Shown: piece by piece, positions 31,700 to 41,039 of the stretch
Position numbering within the stretch: the stretch's first letter is position 1
Layout: each line of letters starts with the position of its first letter
NCBI RefSeq assembly: GCF_002119685.1
Contig: NZ_CP021108.1
Span: 1,550,001 to 1,614,000, forward strand
Source of the DNA: Bordetella genomosp. 8
GTDB taxonomy: Bacteria; Pseudomonadota; Gammaproteobacteria; Burkholderiales; Burkholderiaceae_B
Direction of reading: 5' to 3'
Length of the DNA stretch: 64,000 bases
The notes under the pieces: model-generated
Seen by the model: the letters and a program-made list of their open reading frames with translations, nothing else
Told to the model about the DNA's origin: nothing
Databases searched by the model: none
Made by a program: the position numbers and the translations under genes

Positions 31700-32947
31700 T
31701 CAGCCGGGCCGTTTCATCTTGCAGCTGGCCTGCGCGGGCGTGGATGCTTCCTGCGCCGTCAGCAGCAGCACCGGCTTGAAGCCCATGTCGGTGTTGTCGA
31801 CCTTGTACCTGGCGTCGCGCGCGACGGTGGAGACCACCATCGGCAATTGCGCCTGGTGGTCCGCGGCGCGCATGCTCATCTCGCCCATGGGCGTGGCGAT
31901 GCGCGCGTTTTCCAGGTTCGTGGCGAAGGCGTTGACGTTCAGCGCGCCCTTGCTGGCCGGTGTGCGCTTGAGCGCATCGGCCACCATCATCATGCCGTAG
32001 TAGGTCTGCGGCTCGACGAAGACCGGCACATGGCCGGTCTTGGCCTTGTAGTCGTCGACGAATTTCACGGCGTCGGCGCCGCCGGCTTCGGCGTTGAAGG
32101 TGTGCGCCACGAAATTGCCCAGCGCCAGGTCGCCCGCGTTGGCCAGGTTGCCGGGCTGGTCCAGATAGACGGTGCCATAGCGCGCCTTCAGGCCGGCCGC
32201 CTTCGACGCCTTCATGAGCAGCAGCAGGTCATTGGACCAGTTGCCCGTGATGACGGTATCGGCGCCAGACGCGGAAATCTTTGCGACGTAGGGCGCGAAG
32301 TCCTGGATCTTGTTGACGTCGTGCAGGGTTTTTTCCACCACCGTGTAGCCGCCCAGCTTCTGGTCGTCGACGATGGCCTGCTCCATGTCCTGGCCCCAGG
32401 AATAGTTCTGGTTGATGGCGTAGACCTTGGTGCCCAGCGCATTGGCCTTCTTCATGCCTTCGATCAGCGACTTGGTGCGGACCTGCGCATTGCCGGCGAA
32501 GCGGAAATGGTAGAAGTTGCATTTCTCGCCGGTCAGGTCCAGCGCTTCGGCGCCCATGTTGACGTAGACCATCTCCTTGCCGGGGTTGCGCATGTTGTAC
32601 TTGCGCACGTCCTCGGTGATCTGTCCGCCGATTGCCGAGGACGCTCCCTGCACGACGATCTGCACGCCGTCGGCCGCCGCGGCCTTCAGCTTGTCCGCCG
32701 CGCCGGCCGGGCCGCCCTGGTTGTCGTATTCCAGCAGCTGCACCGGTTCGCCGTTCCAGCCGCCTGCCGCATTAATCTGGTCGATGGCGTAGCGCACCGC
32801 CGAGCGGTAGGTCTGGCCGGTGGAAGCCTGCGGTCCGGACAGCGTTTCCACCAGGCCTATTTTCACCGGCGCGGCCAGCGCCGGCGTGGCGCCGCACAGG
32901 GCCAGGATCGCAGCCACCGTGGCGGCGGGAAACTGGAAGTGGTTCAT
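31700..32947 (-). CDS. LivK-like periplasmic substrate-binding protein
   Basis: A 415-residue protein with Sec signal peptide (about 1-25, cleavage after TPALA) and the type I periplasmic fold: APVKIGLVETLSGPQASTG, INAAGGWNGEPV, VQGASSAIGGQI. Relatives bind branched-chain amino acids, amides, aromatic acids or urea; the pocket cannot be read by eye. GGAG precedes ATG 32947. As second gene of the SDR-LIV-BKACE operon, it probably captures the acid or betaine-like compound that the SDR and BKACE then degrade. Two cysteines (GEKCNFYH and ASCKMKR) are unusual for a periplasmic protein of this class and might form a disulfide. Confidence 0.9.
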   Translation of the reverse strand: MNHFQFPAATVAAILALCGATPALAAPVKIGLVETLSGPQASTGQTYRSAVRYAIDQINAAGGWNGEPVQLLEYDNQGGPAGAADKLKAAAADGVQIVVQGASSAIGGQITEDVRKYNMRNPGKEMVYVNMGAEALDLTGEKCNFYHFRFAGNAQVRTKSLIEGMKKANALGTKVYAINQNYSWGQDMEQAIVDDQKLGGYTVVEKTLHDVNKIQDFAPYVAKISASGADTVITGNWSNDLLLLMKASKAAGLKARYGTVYLDQPGNLANAGDLALGNFVAHTFNAEAGGADAVKFVDDYKAKTGHVPVFVEPQTYYGMMMVADALKRTPASKGALNVNAFATNLENARIATPMGEMSMRAADHQAQLPMVVSTVARDARYKVDNTDMGFKPVLLLTAQEASTPAQASCKMKRPG

Positions 32948-33002
32948 GGTTTGTCTCCTCGTTTTTCGATTGGGTGGGGCCGCGGACGTGCCGCGCGGCG
33001 TG

Positions 33003-33800
33003 CTAGAGATACTCCATGTTGCCGTCCACGCTGATGGCCTGGCCGCTGATGTTGCGCGCGGCCGGTGAACACAGGAAAAGCGCCATGGCCGCGACGTCGT
33101 CGGTCGTCACCATGCGGCGCAGCGAAATCTTGCCCAGGTATTCCTGCCGCATGTCCTCCAGCGACACGCCGGCCGCGGCGGCCCGGGCGCCCATCACGGC
33201 CGTCATGCGTTCGCCTTCCACCGTGCCGGGCAGGATCGCGTTGACCCGGACGCCGTGCGGCCCCAGTTCGATGGCCAGGGATTTCATCATTCCCACGATG
33301 GCCCATTTGGTGGACGCGTAGGGCGTGCGCAGGGCATAGCCCAGGCGGCCCGCCACCGAGCTCATGGCGATCAGGCAGGGGTCGTGGGGGGATTCCTTCA
33401 GCAGTGGAACGGCGCGCGATGCGAAGTAGAAGTGGCTGTTCAGGTTGACGCCGATCGTCCGTTCCCAATCCGCGGCCCGCAGCTGTTCCACCGGGCCGGT
33501 CGGGCCGGCGATGCCGACGTTGTTCACCAGCACGTCCAGTCCGCCCAGCGCATTCCTGACGTCGTCGAAGACGGTGTCCACGTCCCTGGCCAGGGACGCG
33601 TCGGCCGTGCTGGTGGTGACCCCCGGCGCTTCGGCGGCCAGCCTGTCCAGGGCGTTCCGGTCGATGTCGCAGACGTGGACGCGGGCCCCGGCTTCGCGGA
33701 AGGCGCGGACCACCGCCGCGCCGATGCCGGACGCGCCCGCGCTGATCAATACCCGCAGTCCCGCGACCGGGCGCAAGGAATCCAGGACGCTCGTAGTCAC
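33003..33800 (-). CDS. Short-chain dehydrogenase/reductase (SDR)
   Basis: A 265-residue classical SDR with SAGASGIGAAVVRAF as the nucleotide-binding motif (Ala before GASGIG instead of Gly), NNVG (93-96), catalytic Ser at about 148 in MSSVAG, and YASTK (Y161, K165). D45 after the second strand (VCDIDR) predicts NAD rather than NADP. GTG 33800 is the start: AGGAG lies seven bases upstream and no in-frame ATG is nearby. First gene of the leftward operon; probably oxidises a hydroxy acid to the beta-keto acid cleaved by BKACE. Confidence 0.9.
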   Translation of the reverse strand: MTTSVLDSLRPVAGLRVLISAGASGIGAAVVRAFREAGARVHVCDIDRNALDRLAAEAPGVTTSTADASLARDVDTVFDDVRNALGGLDVLVNNVGIAGPTGPVEQLRAADWERTIGVNLNSHFYFASRAVPLLKESPHDPCLIAMSSVAGRLGYALRTPYASTKWAIVGMMKSLAIELGPHGVRVNAILPGTVEGERMTAVMGARAAAAGVSLEDMRQEYLGKISLRRMVTTDDVAAMALFLCSPAARNISGQAISVDGNMEYL

Positions 33801-33895
33801 TGTTTGTCTCCTGCCATTCTTGGAATGGAGCCAGTTTCCAGGAAAGCGTCCGAGGAAACCATGTGCGATTCCGCTATAAGAAGCGGGATGTTGAT
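33801..33895. promoter_or_regulatory. Divergent control region with two dyads
   Basis: 95 bases between the SDR operon and the GAF/CdaR-type regulator contain CCATTC-TTG-GAATGG (33814-33828) and TTTCC-A-GGAAA (33835-33845). Both are perfect short palindromes suited to a dimeric regulator. TATAAG at 33875-33880 could be a rightward -10, without a clear -35. Confidence 0.5.
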
Positions 33896-35953
33896 ATGAT
33901 GTTTGCACATTATTCGGGGTGCGATGCCATGGGCCATGGATCAGTGGAAAGCGGACAGGCAGGGCAGGCGCCCACCCTGGGCGTGGATGCCGTGGCCACC
34001 GAACTGGTCGGCCTGCTGCACGCCAACGCCCCGGGGACCGAGTTCGCCGCACGCCTGGCGGCCCTGGAGGCCCTGCCCGATGCCATGCACCAGAAAACCG
34101 GCCTGATCGAGCTGGTCCGCATGGCGATGGCGCTGCGCAACCGGCTCGACCTGCACGAGCAGCGCGAGCGCGGGATGCTTGCCGTGACGGAGTCGGCCCA
34201 GGACCTGGCCAGCCGGCTGCACCTTTCCGAGCTGCTCAAGGCCGTTGCGGCGCGTGCCCGCGATCTCTTGCGGGCGCACCTGTGCTGGCTGTCCGTCTAC
34301 GACGCCGAAAGCGGGGAATTCAAGGCCCTGGTGGCCGACGGCGCGATCACGCAGCGCACTGGCAGGATGACCGCCAGGCGCGAGCTCGGCGTCGCCGGTG
34401 TGGTCATGTCCACGCGGCTGCCTTTTTCCACGCCGGATTATCTGAACGACGACCGTTTCATCCATGACGCCGAGCTGGACGACATTTTCCGGGGCGAGGG
34501 CGTGGGGGCCGTGGTCGGCGCGCCGCTGATCTGGGACGACGAGGTGATCGGCCTGCTGTTCGTGGCGGATCGCTACCATCGCACCCATACCGCGCTGAAC
34601 GTCTCCATCCTGTGCACCCTGGCCACACACGCGGCGGTCGCCATCAACAACGCCAAGGCCTTCGCCGACGCCCAGGCCGCCCTGGAGAAGGCCCGCCAGG
34701 CGCGCGCGGAGCTGGAGGAACACGCGCGCGACGTGCAGGACGCGGTGGAAGCGCACGAGCGGCTGACCTCGCTGCTGGCGCGTGGCGCGTCGCTGGGCGA
34801 ACTCTGCCGGGACGTCGCCCAGCTGCTGCAAGGCAGCGTCCTGGTGCTGGACGAGGCCCAGCACGTGATCGTCCGCGCCACGGCGCCTGGCTACCAGGGC
34901 AGGGCGGCCGATGCCTACGATCCCTACGGACCTTACGGCGCGGCGATCGCTCAGGCCTTGCGGGACAGTCGCCGCGCCGGCCGTTCGGCCATCGCCTATG
35001 AAAGCGACGGCGAACTCTGCCGTGCCATCGCCGTGATCGGTGGCGATGGCATCGTCGGCGCCATGCTGCTGTTCCGGCGAGAGGACATGCGCGATATCTC
35101 CATCCGCACCTTCGAGAGAAGCTCCAGCGTCATCGGCATCGTGCTGTTGTCGCAGGATCGCCTGGAAGCCACCAAGAGCCGCGATGTGTCGCAGCTGCTG
35201 CAATCGCTGATATCGCCCCGCCAGGGCGAACCCGCGCTGACGCGCGACCGCGCCGAGCGCTTCGGCCTGGATCTGGCGCGGCCCCTGTCGCTGTTGCTGG
35301 TGCAGTCGCTGGTCGAGCCGGATGGGCGCGATGCCATCTTCCTGGCACGGCGGGCGCGCCAGGGACTCGATATGCCGGGCGTCGTCATGGACGATGTCGA
35401 TGGCGTTCTGGTGCTGGTGTGCGGGGCGGAAGATGTGGCGCCGGTGCGGCGCGCGTTCGCCGATTTCGCCCGCCGCGAACTGGGCGACGCCTACCTGGGC
35501 GTGCTGTCGCGGCCGGTGGCCAGCGCCGCCGATATGCCGGCCGTCCATGCCGCATTGCGGCGCGCGCTTGCCGTGGCCGGACGCCTGGGCATGCGCGGCC
35601 GCGTCCTTGCCCAGCACGAATTGGCGCTCTATTCCGCCTTGTTCGAAAGCCAGGATCGCGCCGGCCTGCGGGCTTTCCTGGACGCCGCCATCGGTCCCGT
35701 CATCGACCACGACCGCAAGCGCGGCACGGAGCTGGCGGCCACGCTGCTGGCGTTCTTCGATCACCATCAGAACGCGACGGCCACGGCCAGTGCCCTGGAC
35801 CTGCATGTGAACACCGTGCGCCAGCGCCTGGCCAGCGTGGAAGCCCTGATGGCGGATTGGCGCGACCCCGCCCGCGCACTGGAGATCCACGTCGCGCTGC
35901 GGCTGTGGCGCGTCGGGATGGCCGACGATCGGACGCTATCGCCAGCCCCTTAG
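33896..35953 (+). CDS. GAF-domain CdaR/PucR-type transcriptional regulator
   Basis: About 685 residues. A GAF sensor domain occupies about 75-240 (LLRAHLCWLSVYDAESGEF, VGAPLIWDDEVIGLLFVADR), followed by a short coiled coil (about 245-285). The C-terminal helix-turn-helix NATATASALDLHVNTVRQRL is the PucR/CdaR (HTH_30) type. Such regulators control catabolism of purines, sugar acids or other small molecules in response to a GAF-bound ligand. Several starts are possible (GTG 33863, ATG 33896 or 33899, ATG 33929); none has a strong SD, and the conserved part begins after 33929. It is divergent from the SDR-LIV-BKACE operon and most likely controls it. Confidence 0.87.
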   Translation: MMFAHYSGCDAMGHGSVESGQAGQAPTLGVDAVATELVGLLHANAPGTEFAARLAALEALPDAMHQKTGLIELVRMAMALRNRLDLHEQRERGMLAVTESAQDLASRLHLSELLKAVAARARDLLRAHLCWLSVYDAESGEFKALVADGAITQRTGRMTARRELGVAGVVMSTRLPFSTPDYLNDDRFIHDAELDDIFRGEGVGAVVGAPLIWDDEVIGLLFVADRYHRTHTALNVSILCTLATHAAVAINNAKAFADAQAALEKARQARAELEEHARDVQDAVEAHERLTSLLARGASLGELCRDVAQLLQGSVLVLDEAQHVIVRATAPGYQGRAADAYDPYGPYGAAIAQALRDSRRAGRSAIAYESDGELCRAIAVIGGDGIVGAMLLFRREDMRDISIRTFERSSSVIGIVLLSQDRLEATKSRDVSQLLQSLISPRQGEPALTRDRAERFGLDLARPLSLLLVQSLVEPDGRDAIFLARRARQGLDMPGVVMDDVDGVLVLVCGAEDVAPVRRAFADFARRELGDAYLGVLSRPVASAADMPAVHAALRRALAVAGRLGMRGRVLAQHELALYSALFESQDRAGLRAFLDAAIGPVIDHDRKRGTELAATLLAFFDHHQNATATASALDLHVNTVRQRLASVEALMADWRDPARALEIHVALRLWRVGMADDRTLSPAP

Positions 35954-36009
35954 CGCGGCAACCGCGGTCATGCGCGCAACGAGCGCTCGGGCGCCATCGC
36001 CGCCGACCG

Positions 36010-39000
36010 CTATCGCAGCATTTCCAGCGTCCGCGCCAGGTCTTCCACCGTGTAGGGCTTGAGCAGATGCACGGCATCTTCCAGCTGGCCGCTGCCGGCT
36101 TCCGCGCCCGCGTCGTGGCCGGAGGCAAAGACCACGCGCAGGTCGGGCTGGCGCTGCCGCGCCTGCGCCGCCAGTTCGACGCCCGACACGCCCGGCAGGC
36201 CGATGTCGGTCATCAGCACATCGATACTGTCGCTGTTGAGAGCCGCCAGGGCGGCCGATGCATGCTCGGTGGGCACGACGGTATGGCCCAATGCTTCCAG
36301 CATTTCGGCCGTGCTGGAGCGGATCAGGCCGTCGTCTTCCACCAGCAGCACGCGCAGCGGGATGGCCGCCGCGCCATCGCGCCGGGCCGCCGGCAGCGGC
36401 AGGCTGCGCTGCCGCGCTTCGTTGACCACGTTGCGCTGCTGCTGGTTGCGCAGCACGTGGCGCAGCTTGCGCGCTAGTGCCTCGCGTGTATAGGGCTTGC
36501 TGAGCAGGTCTATGCCCTCATGCAGGCGGCCGCCGTGCACGATGGCGTTTTCGGTATACCCGGACGTGAACAGCACCGCCACATTGGGCAGGCGTTCGCG
36601 CGTTTTGCGGGCCAGCTCGGGGCTGCGCAGCGGGCCGGGCATGACCACATCGGTGAACAGCAGATCGATGGGCACGCCGCTCTCGACGATCGCCAGCGCG
36701 CTCTGCGCGTCCTTGGCCTTGAGCACGCTATAGCCCAGTTCCGACAACATATCGACGACCGTGGTGCGGACTTCCTCGTCGTCTTCCACGGCCAGGATCG
36801 TCTCGGTACCGCCGGCGATGGGACCGGTGTCCAACTCGGTCGCCAGGTCCTCTGGCTGCTTTTCGCGCGGCAGGTACAGGCGCACCGTCGTGCCCTGGCG
36901 CGGTTCGCTGTAGATCTTGATGTGGCCGTTGGACTGCTTGATGAAGCCGTACACCATGCTCAATCCCAGGCCGGTGCCGCGGCCTTCGGGCTTGGTGGTG
37001 AAGAAGGGCTCGAAGACGTGTTCGAGCACTTCGGGCGGCATGCCTTCGCCGGTGTCGGTCACGGCCACCATGACGTACTGGCCCGGCGTCACGTCGGCAT
37101 GGCGCATGGCATAGTCGTCGTCCAGCAGCGCGTTGCCGGCCTCGATGGTCAGCTTGCCGTGCCCCTGCATCGCGTCGCGCGCATTGATCGCCAGGTTCAG
37201 CAGCGCGTTTTCCACCTGCGAAGGATCGACCAGCGTATTCCACAGGCCACCCGAAATAATGGTTTCGATCTCGATGCCGTCGCCCAGCGCGCGGCGCAAC
37301 ATGTCGTCCATGCCGCGTACGAAGCGGCCCAGGTTCACCACCTTGGGCGCCAGCGGCTGCCTGCGTCCGAAGGCCAGCAGCTGCGACGCCAGCTTGGCGC
37401 CGCGCGACACGCTGGTCAGCGCGTTGCGCACGCGCTTTTCGGCGCGTTCGTTGCCGACGGTGTCGATGGCCAGCAATTGCAGATTCCCGCCGATGACCTG
37501 CAGCAGGTTGTTGAAGTCGTGCGCCACGCCACCGGTCAATTTGCCCACGGCTTCCATCTTCTGGGCCATGCGCAGCGCTTCCTCGGTCTGGCGCAGGGTT
37601 TCGGCGGCTTCCTTGTCCGCCGTGACGTCGCGGCCGACCCCATGCACCGTGCCGTGCTCCGGATCCGGGGAAAGCGTCCAGGCGATCCAGCGCCATAGTC
37701 CGGCTTCGGTGCGCATGCGGCATTCGAAAGTGACCGACCTGCCATCGGCGCGCAAGGCCTTCAACGCGCCGGCAGCCACCGGATAGTCGTCGGGATGCAC
37801 CAGGTCGCGGTAAGGCCTGGACGCCAACGTTTCGCGGCGGTGTCCCAGCACGCGGGTCCAGGAAGGACTGGCGCGCAGCAGATTCCCGTCATAGTCGCCG
37901 ATGGCCAGCAGGTCTTCGCTCAGCTCCCACAGGCGCTCCTGCTCGGCGACGGCCTCGGCAACGCGCAGTTCGAGGGTTTCGTTCAGCTGCCGCAGCGCCT
38001 GTTCGGCGCGGCTGCGCTGGGCGATCTCGTTCTGCGCCGCCTGGTACAGGCCGGCATTGTCGATGGCGATCGCGGCCTGGGCCGCGATGCCGACGGCCAG
38101 CCGTTCGGCGGCGGCATCGAACATGCCAGGCTCGGGATGGCCGAAGAACAGGCCGCCCAGGACTTCGCCATTGCGCGAATGCACGGGCACGGCCATATAG
38201 CTGCGCACGGGCAGATGTCCCGCCGGCATGCCATGGTGGGGGGCGTTGTGGCCGTAGCGCGGATCCTGTGTGATGTCGTCGGACCGGACGATGCCTTCGC
38301 CGCGGAAGGTCGGGCCGAATACCGCGGTGTTGCGCGGCATCTGGAAGCCTTCGAACAGGTCCCTGGACGCACCGGACAAGGTGTACAGCGTGTAGCGTTC
38401 GCCGGCTTCGTCCAGCAGGTTATAGAAGAACGCGCCGAAAGCAGCGCCCGTCAATTCCGTCGCGGCGTCGGTCACGACCTGCACCGCGCGGCCCAGGTCC
38501 AGTTCGGCGGCGATCGTGGTGCCGACGCGGTTCAGGACTTCGAGGATGCGCGCGTCTTCCTTGATCTGGCGCGCCGTGTCCTGGCGCAGCCGGTACATCT
38601 GGACGTTGCTGGCCACGCGCGCCAGCAGCTCGCGCGCGGAGAACGGCTTGGTCAGGTAATCGTCGGCGCCCGCGCTCAGGCCTTCCACGCGCGCTTCTTC
38701 GCCGGCGCGCGCCGACATCAGCAGCACCGGGATATCGCGCAGCTGAGGGTCGCCACGCACGGCCGCCAGCAGGCCGAAGCCGTCCAGTCCCGGCATCATG
38801 ATGTCGGAAAGAATCAGGCTGGGTGGCTGGCGGCGCGCCGCCGCCAGTGCGTCGTTGCCGTCCACCGAGACCTCGACCCGATAGCCGGCGGAGCTCAGCA
38901 TGCGTCGCACGTAATCGCGCAGGTCGGCGTTGTCGTCGACCACCAGCACCCGCTCGCCGTCGCTGGTCTTGGCAATATCGGCATCGAGCACGGTGGATAG

Positions 39001-40875
39001 CGTCGGTCCGGCCTCGCCTTCCGGCACCCAACGCAGGGCATCGGCGACGTAGGCCTGAGCATTGACGCTGGTGCCGCGGCCGGCGTCGCCGTGGCCGGCC
39101 GCATCCGGCTGGACACCGTCCGCGGCGCGCGCCGCGCCCAGCGGCACGCGGACCGTGAACTGCGTGCCTTCGCCCAGCTGGCTTTGCACGTCTATCGTGC
39201 CGCCATGCATCCGTACCAGTTCCTGCACCAGCGCCAGGCCGATGCCGCTGCCTTCGATACTGCGGCCCACCGCGCCGCTGACGCGGTGGAAACGGTCGAA
39301 GATGTGCGGCAGCTCATGCGTGGGAATGCCGATGCCGCTATCGCGCACGCGCATTTCCGCGGCGGTGCCATCGACGGTCGGGCGCAGCTCGATGCGGATT
39401 TCGCCATCGAACGTGAACTTGAACGCGTTGGAGAGCAGGTTCAGGACGATCTTTTCCCACATCTCGCGATCGACGTACACCGCCGCCGGCAGCGGCGGGC
39501 AGTCGACCACCAGCTTCAGTCCCGCGCGGTCGGTCGCGGAGCGGAACAGCGACGCCAGCTCGGCGGTCAGCGCCGCCAGGTCGGTGGGCTGGTACTTGGC
39601 CTGCACGCGCCCCGCTTCGATACGGGAGAAGTCCAGCAGGCTGTTGACCAGCTTGAGCAGGCGCAGGCCGTTGCGATAGGTCAGGTCCAGCAGCGGACGC
39701 TGGCCGTCGTCCTCATGGGCCCTTTGCAGCAATTCCTCCAGCGGGCCCAGCATCAGGGTCAGCGGCGTGCGGAACTCGTGGCTGATATTGGAAAAGAAGG
39801 TGGTCTTGGCCAGGTCGATCTGTTCCAGCGCCCGCGCGCGGCGGCGTTCTTCCTGGTAGGCATGCGCATAGGCGATGGCCGCGCTGACCTGTCCGGCCAC
39901 CAGGTTCAGGAAGCCTCGATAGTCATCGTCGAACAGGCGGTAGGGATTCAACCCCACGATGAGTACGCCCGCCCGGCCGCCATCGCCGGTGGGTGAAACC
40001 GGCAGCAGCGCCGCCCTGGACGGCGTGTGCCGCCACGGGCCGGAAGGCAAGCTGTCGCCGAAGCGCTCGGCAAGGTCGTTCAGGACCACCAGGCCCTCGC
40101 GCCGGAGGGAGTCGTCGATCGGCCATGGCGCGTCCGGATCGGCCTGCATCGAGGCCGGCGCGGCGGGATGGCCGTCCTCGATGCCGCTGCTGCCGACCAG
40201 CGTGACCATGTCGCTGCCGGCCTCGGCGATGTAAAGCATGGCAAAGGGGATATCGTAGGGATCCAGCCCCAAGGCGCGCGTGGCCAGCCGGCAGGCCTCG
40301 TCCCAGCTGTGCGCCTGGGTGGTCGACGCGGCCAGTTCGCGCAGCAGGCGGATCTGGCGCGCCGTGATGACGCGGGCCGTATCGTCGCTGTTGGCGCAGA
40401 TGATGCCGCCCGCGGTGCCGTCGTCGAGCGGGATGGGGCTGTACGAAAAGGTGTAATAGGTTTCTTCCGGGTAGCCGTTACGCTCCATCAGGAGAAACTT
40501 TTCCTCGACGTAGGTGCCCTCCATGCCGCCCATGGCGGTGCGCAGCAGCGGCTCGATGTCGCCCCAGATCTCCTTCCAGACCTCGATGGTGGGGAGGCCC
40601 AGGGCGGCCGGATGCTTGCCGCCGATGATGCTCTTGTAGGGGTCGTTGTAGAAGAAGATCAGTTCTTCGCCCCAGCCTATCCAGATAGGCTGGCGAGAGG
40701 CCAGCATGATCCGTATGGCCGTCCGCAGGCTTTGCGGCCACTGCGCGGGCTCGCCCAGCGATGTGGCGGCCCAATCGTGAGCGCGAATCAAGGCGCCCAT
40801 TTCGCCGCCACCGGCCAGGAACGACGGCGCCGGATCATCGTGCGGGGAACTGGGGTCCAGAGGCTGCTGCTCCAT
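36010..40875 (-). CDS. Giant hybrid histidine kinase: PAS-GAF-HK-REC-GAF-PAS-HK-REC-REC
   Basis: A 1621-residue soluble sensor without membrane segments. Domains in order: PAS-like (45-165), GAF (170-340), HisKA with H366 (FFSNISHEFRTP) and ATPase (to 580, GSGIGLALV), receiver with D691 (LSDIMMPG) and K743, GAF (775-945), PAS (980-1085), second HisKA with H1119 (GGVAHDFNNLL) and ATPase (1210-1335, GTGLGLSMVYG), receiver with D1409 (FTDVVMPGP) and receiver with D1557 (MTDIGLPG). The N-terminal part resembles PAS regions of bacteriophytochrome-like kinases. ATG 40875 is chosen; AGGAG is 11 bases away. It has two complete kinase modules in one chain. It has no obvious partner response regulator nearby. 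Signals unknown. Confidence 0.93.
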   Translation of the reverse strand: MEQQPLDPSSPHDDPAPSFLAGGGEMGALIRAHDWAATSLGEPAQWPQSLRTAIRIMLASRQPIWIGWGEELIFFYNDPYKSIIGGKHPAALGLPTIEVWKEIWGDIEPLLRTAMGGMEGTYVEEKFLLMERNGYPEETYYTFSYSPIPLDDGTAGGIICANSDDTARVITARQIRLLRELAASTTQAHSWDEACRLATRALGLDPYDIPFAMLYIAEAGSDMVTLVGSSGIEDGHPAAPASMQADPDAPWPIDDSLRREGLVVLNDLAERFGDSLPSGPWRHTPSRAALLPVSPTGDGGRAGVLIVGLNPYRLFDDDYRGFLNLVAGQVSAAIAYAHAYQEERRRARALEQIDLAKTTFFSNISHEFRTPLTLMLGPLEELLQRAHEDDGQRPLLDLTYRNGLRLLKLVNSLLDFSRIEAGRVQAKYQPTDLAALTAELASLFRSATDRAGLKLVVDCPPLPAAVYVDREMWEKIVLNLLSNAFKFTFDGEIRIELRPTVDGTAAEMRVRDSGIGIPTHELPHIFDRFHRVSGAVGRSIEGSGIGLALVQELVRMHGGTIDVQSQLGEGTQFTVRVPLGAARAADGVQPDAAGHGDAGRGTSVNAQAYVADALRWVPEGEAGPTLSTVLDADIAKTSDGERVLVVDDNADLRDYVRRMLSSAGYRVEVSVDGNDALAAARRQPPSLILSDIMMPGLDGFGLLAAVRGDPQLRDIPVLLMSARAGEEARVEGLSAGADDYLTKPFSARELLARVASNVQMYRLRQDTARQIKEDARILEVLNRVGTTIAAELDLGRAVQVVTDAATELTGAAFGAFFYNLLDEAGERYTLYTLSGASRDLFEGFQMPRNTAVFGPTFRGEGIVRSDDITQDPRYGHNAPHHGMPAGHLPVRSYMAVPVHSRNGEVLGGLFFGHPEPGMFDAAAERLAVGIAAQAAIAIDNAGLYQAAQNEIAQRSRAEQALRQLNETLELRVAEAVAEQERLWELSEDLLAIGDYDGNLLRASPSWTRVLGHRRETLASRPYRDLVHPDDYPVAAGALKALRADGRSVTFECRMRTEAGLWRWIAWTLSPDPEHGTVHGVGRDVTADKEAAETLRQTEEALRMAQKMEAVGKLTGGVAHDFNNLLQVIGGNLQLLAIDTVGNERAEKRVRNALTSVSRGAKLASQLLAFGRRQPLAPKVVNLGRFVRGMDDMLRRALGDGIEIETIISGGLWNTLVDPSQVENALLNLAINARDAMQGHGKLTIEAGNALLDDDYAMRHADVTPGQYVMVAVTDTGEGMPPEVLEHVFEPFFTTKPEGRGTGLGLSMVYGFIKQSNGHIKIYSEPRQGTTVRLYLPREKQPEDLATELDTGPIAGGTETILAVEDDEEVRTTVVDMLSELGYSVLKAKDAQSALAIVESGVPIDLLFTDVVMPGPLRSPELARKTRERLPNVAVLFTSGYTENAIVHGGRLHEGIDLLSKPYTREALARKLRHVLRNQQQRNVVNEARQRSLPLPAARRDGAAAIPLRVLLVEDDGLIRSSTAEMLEALGHTVVPTEHASAALAALNSDSIDVLMTDIGLPGVSGVELAAQARQRQPDLRVVFASGHDAGAEAGSGQLEDAVHLLKPYTVEDLARTLEMLR

Positions 40876-41039
40876 CTTGCTTTCCACTCCTGGCCGCTTT
40901 GGGAAATTGTTATGGCAGAGCAAGAGCCGACGCGCCTCTGCCGACAGCCAGTGAATATACCAGGAGCCACAGCCGCGCATATGGTCATGCCGACGAAGTA
41001 TTTCCTGCCGCGATGCCTCGCTGGCACCATCCATGGCCT

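Noticed and set aside
30107..33034. 975-codon open frame on the plus strand
   Set aside because: Antisense to livM, livH and the binding protein, with Gln/His/Arg-rich sequence typical of shadow frames; the minus-strand genes have clear domains.
33863..33895. GTG 33863 as start of the GAF/CdaR-type regulator
   Set aside because: It would add a basic stretch (RFRYKKRD) that lies over the putative -10 and has no SD; ATG 33896 or 33929 is more likely.
33941..35890. 649-codon open frame on the minus strand
   Set aside because: Antisense to the GAF/CdaR-type regulator, which has recognisable GAF and helix-turn-helix domains; no motif in the shadow.
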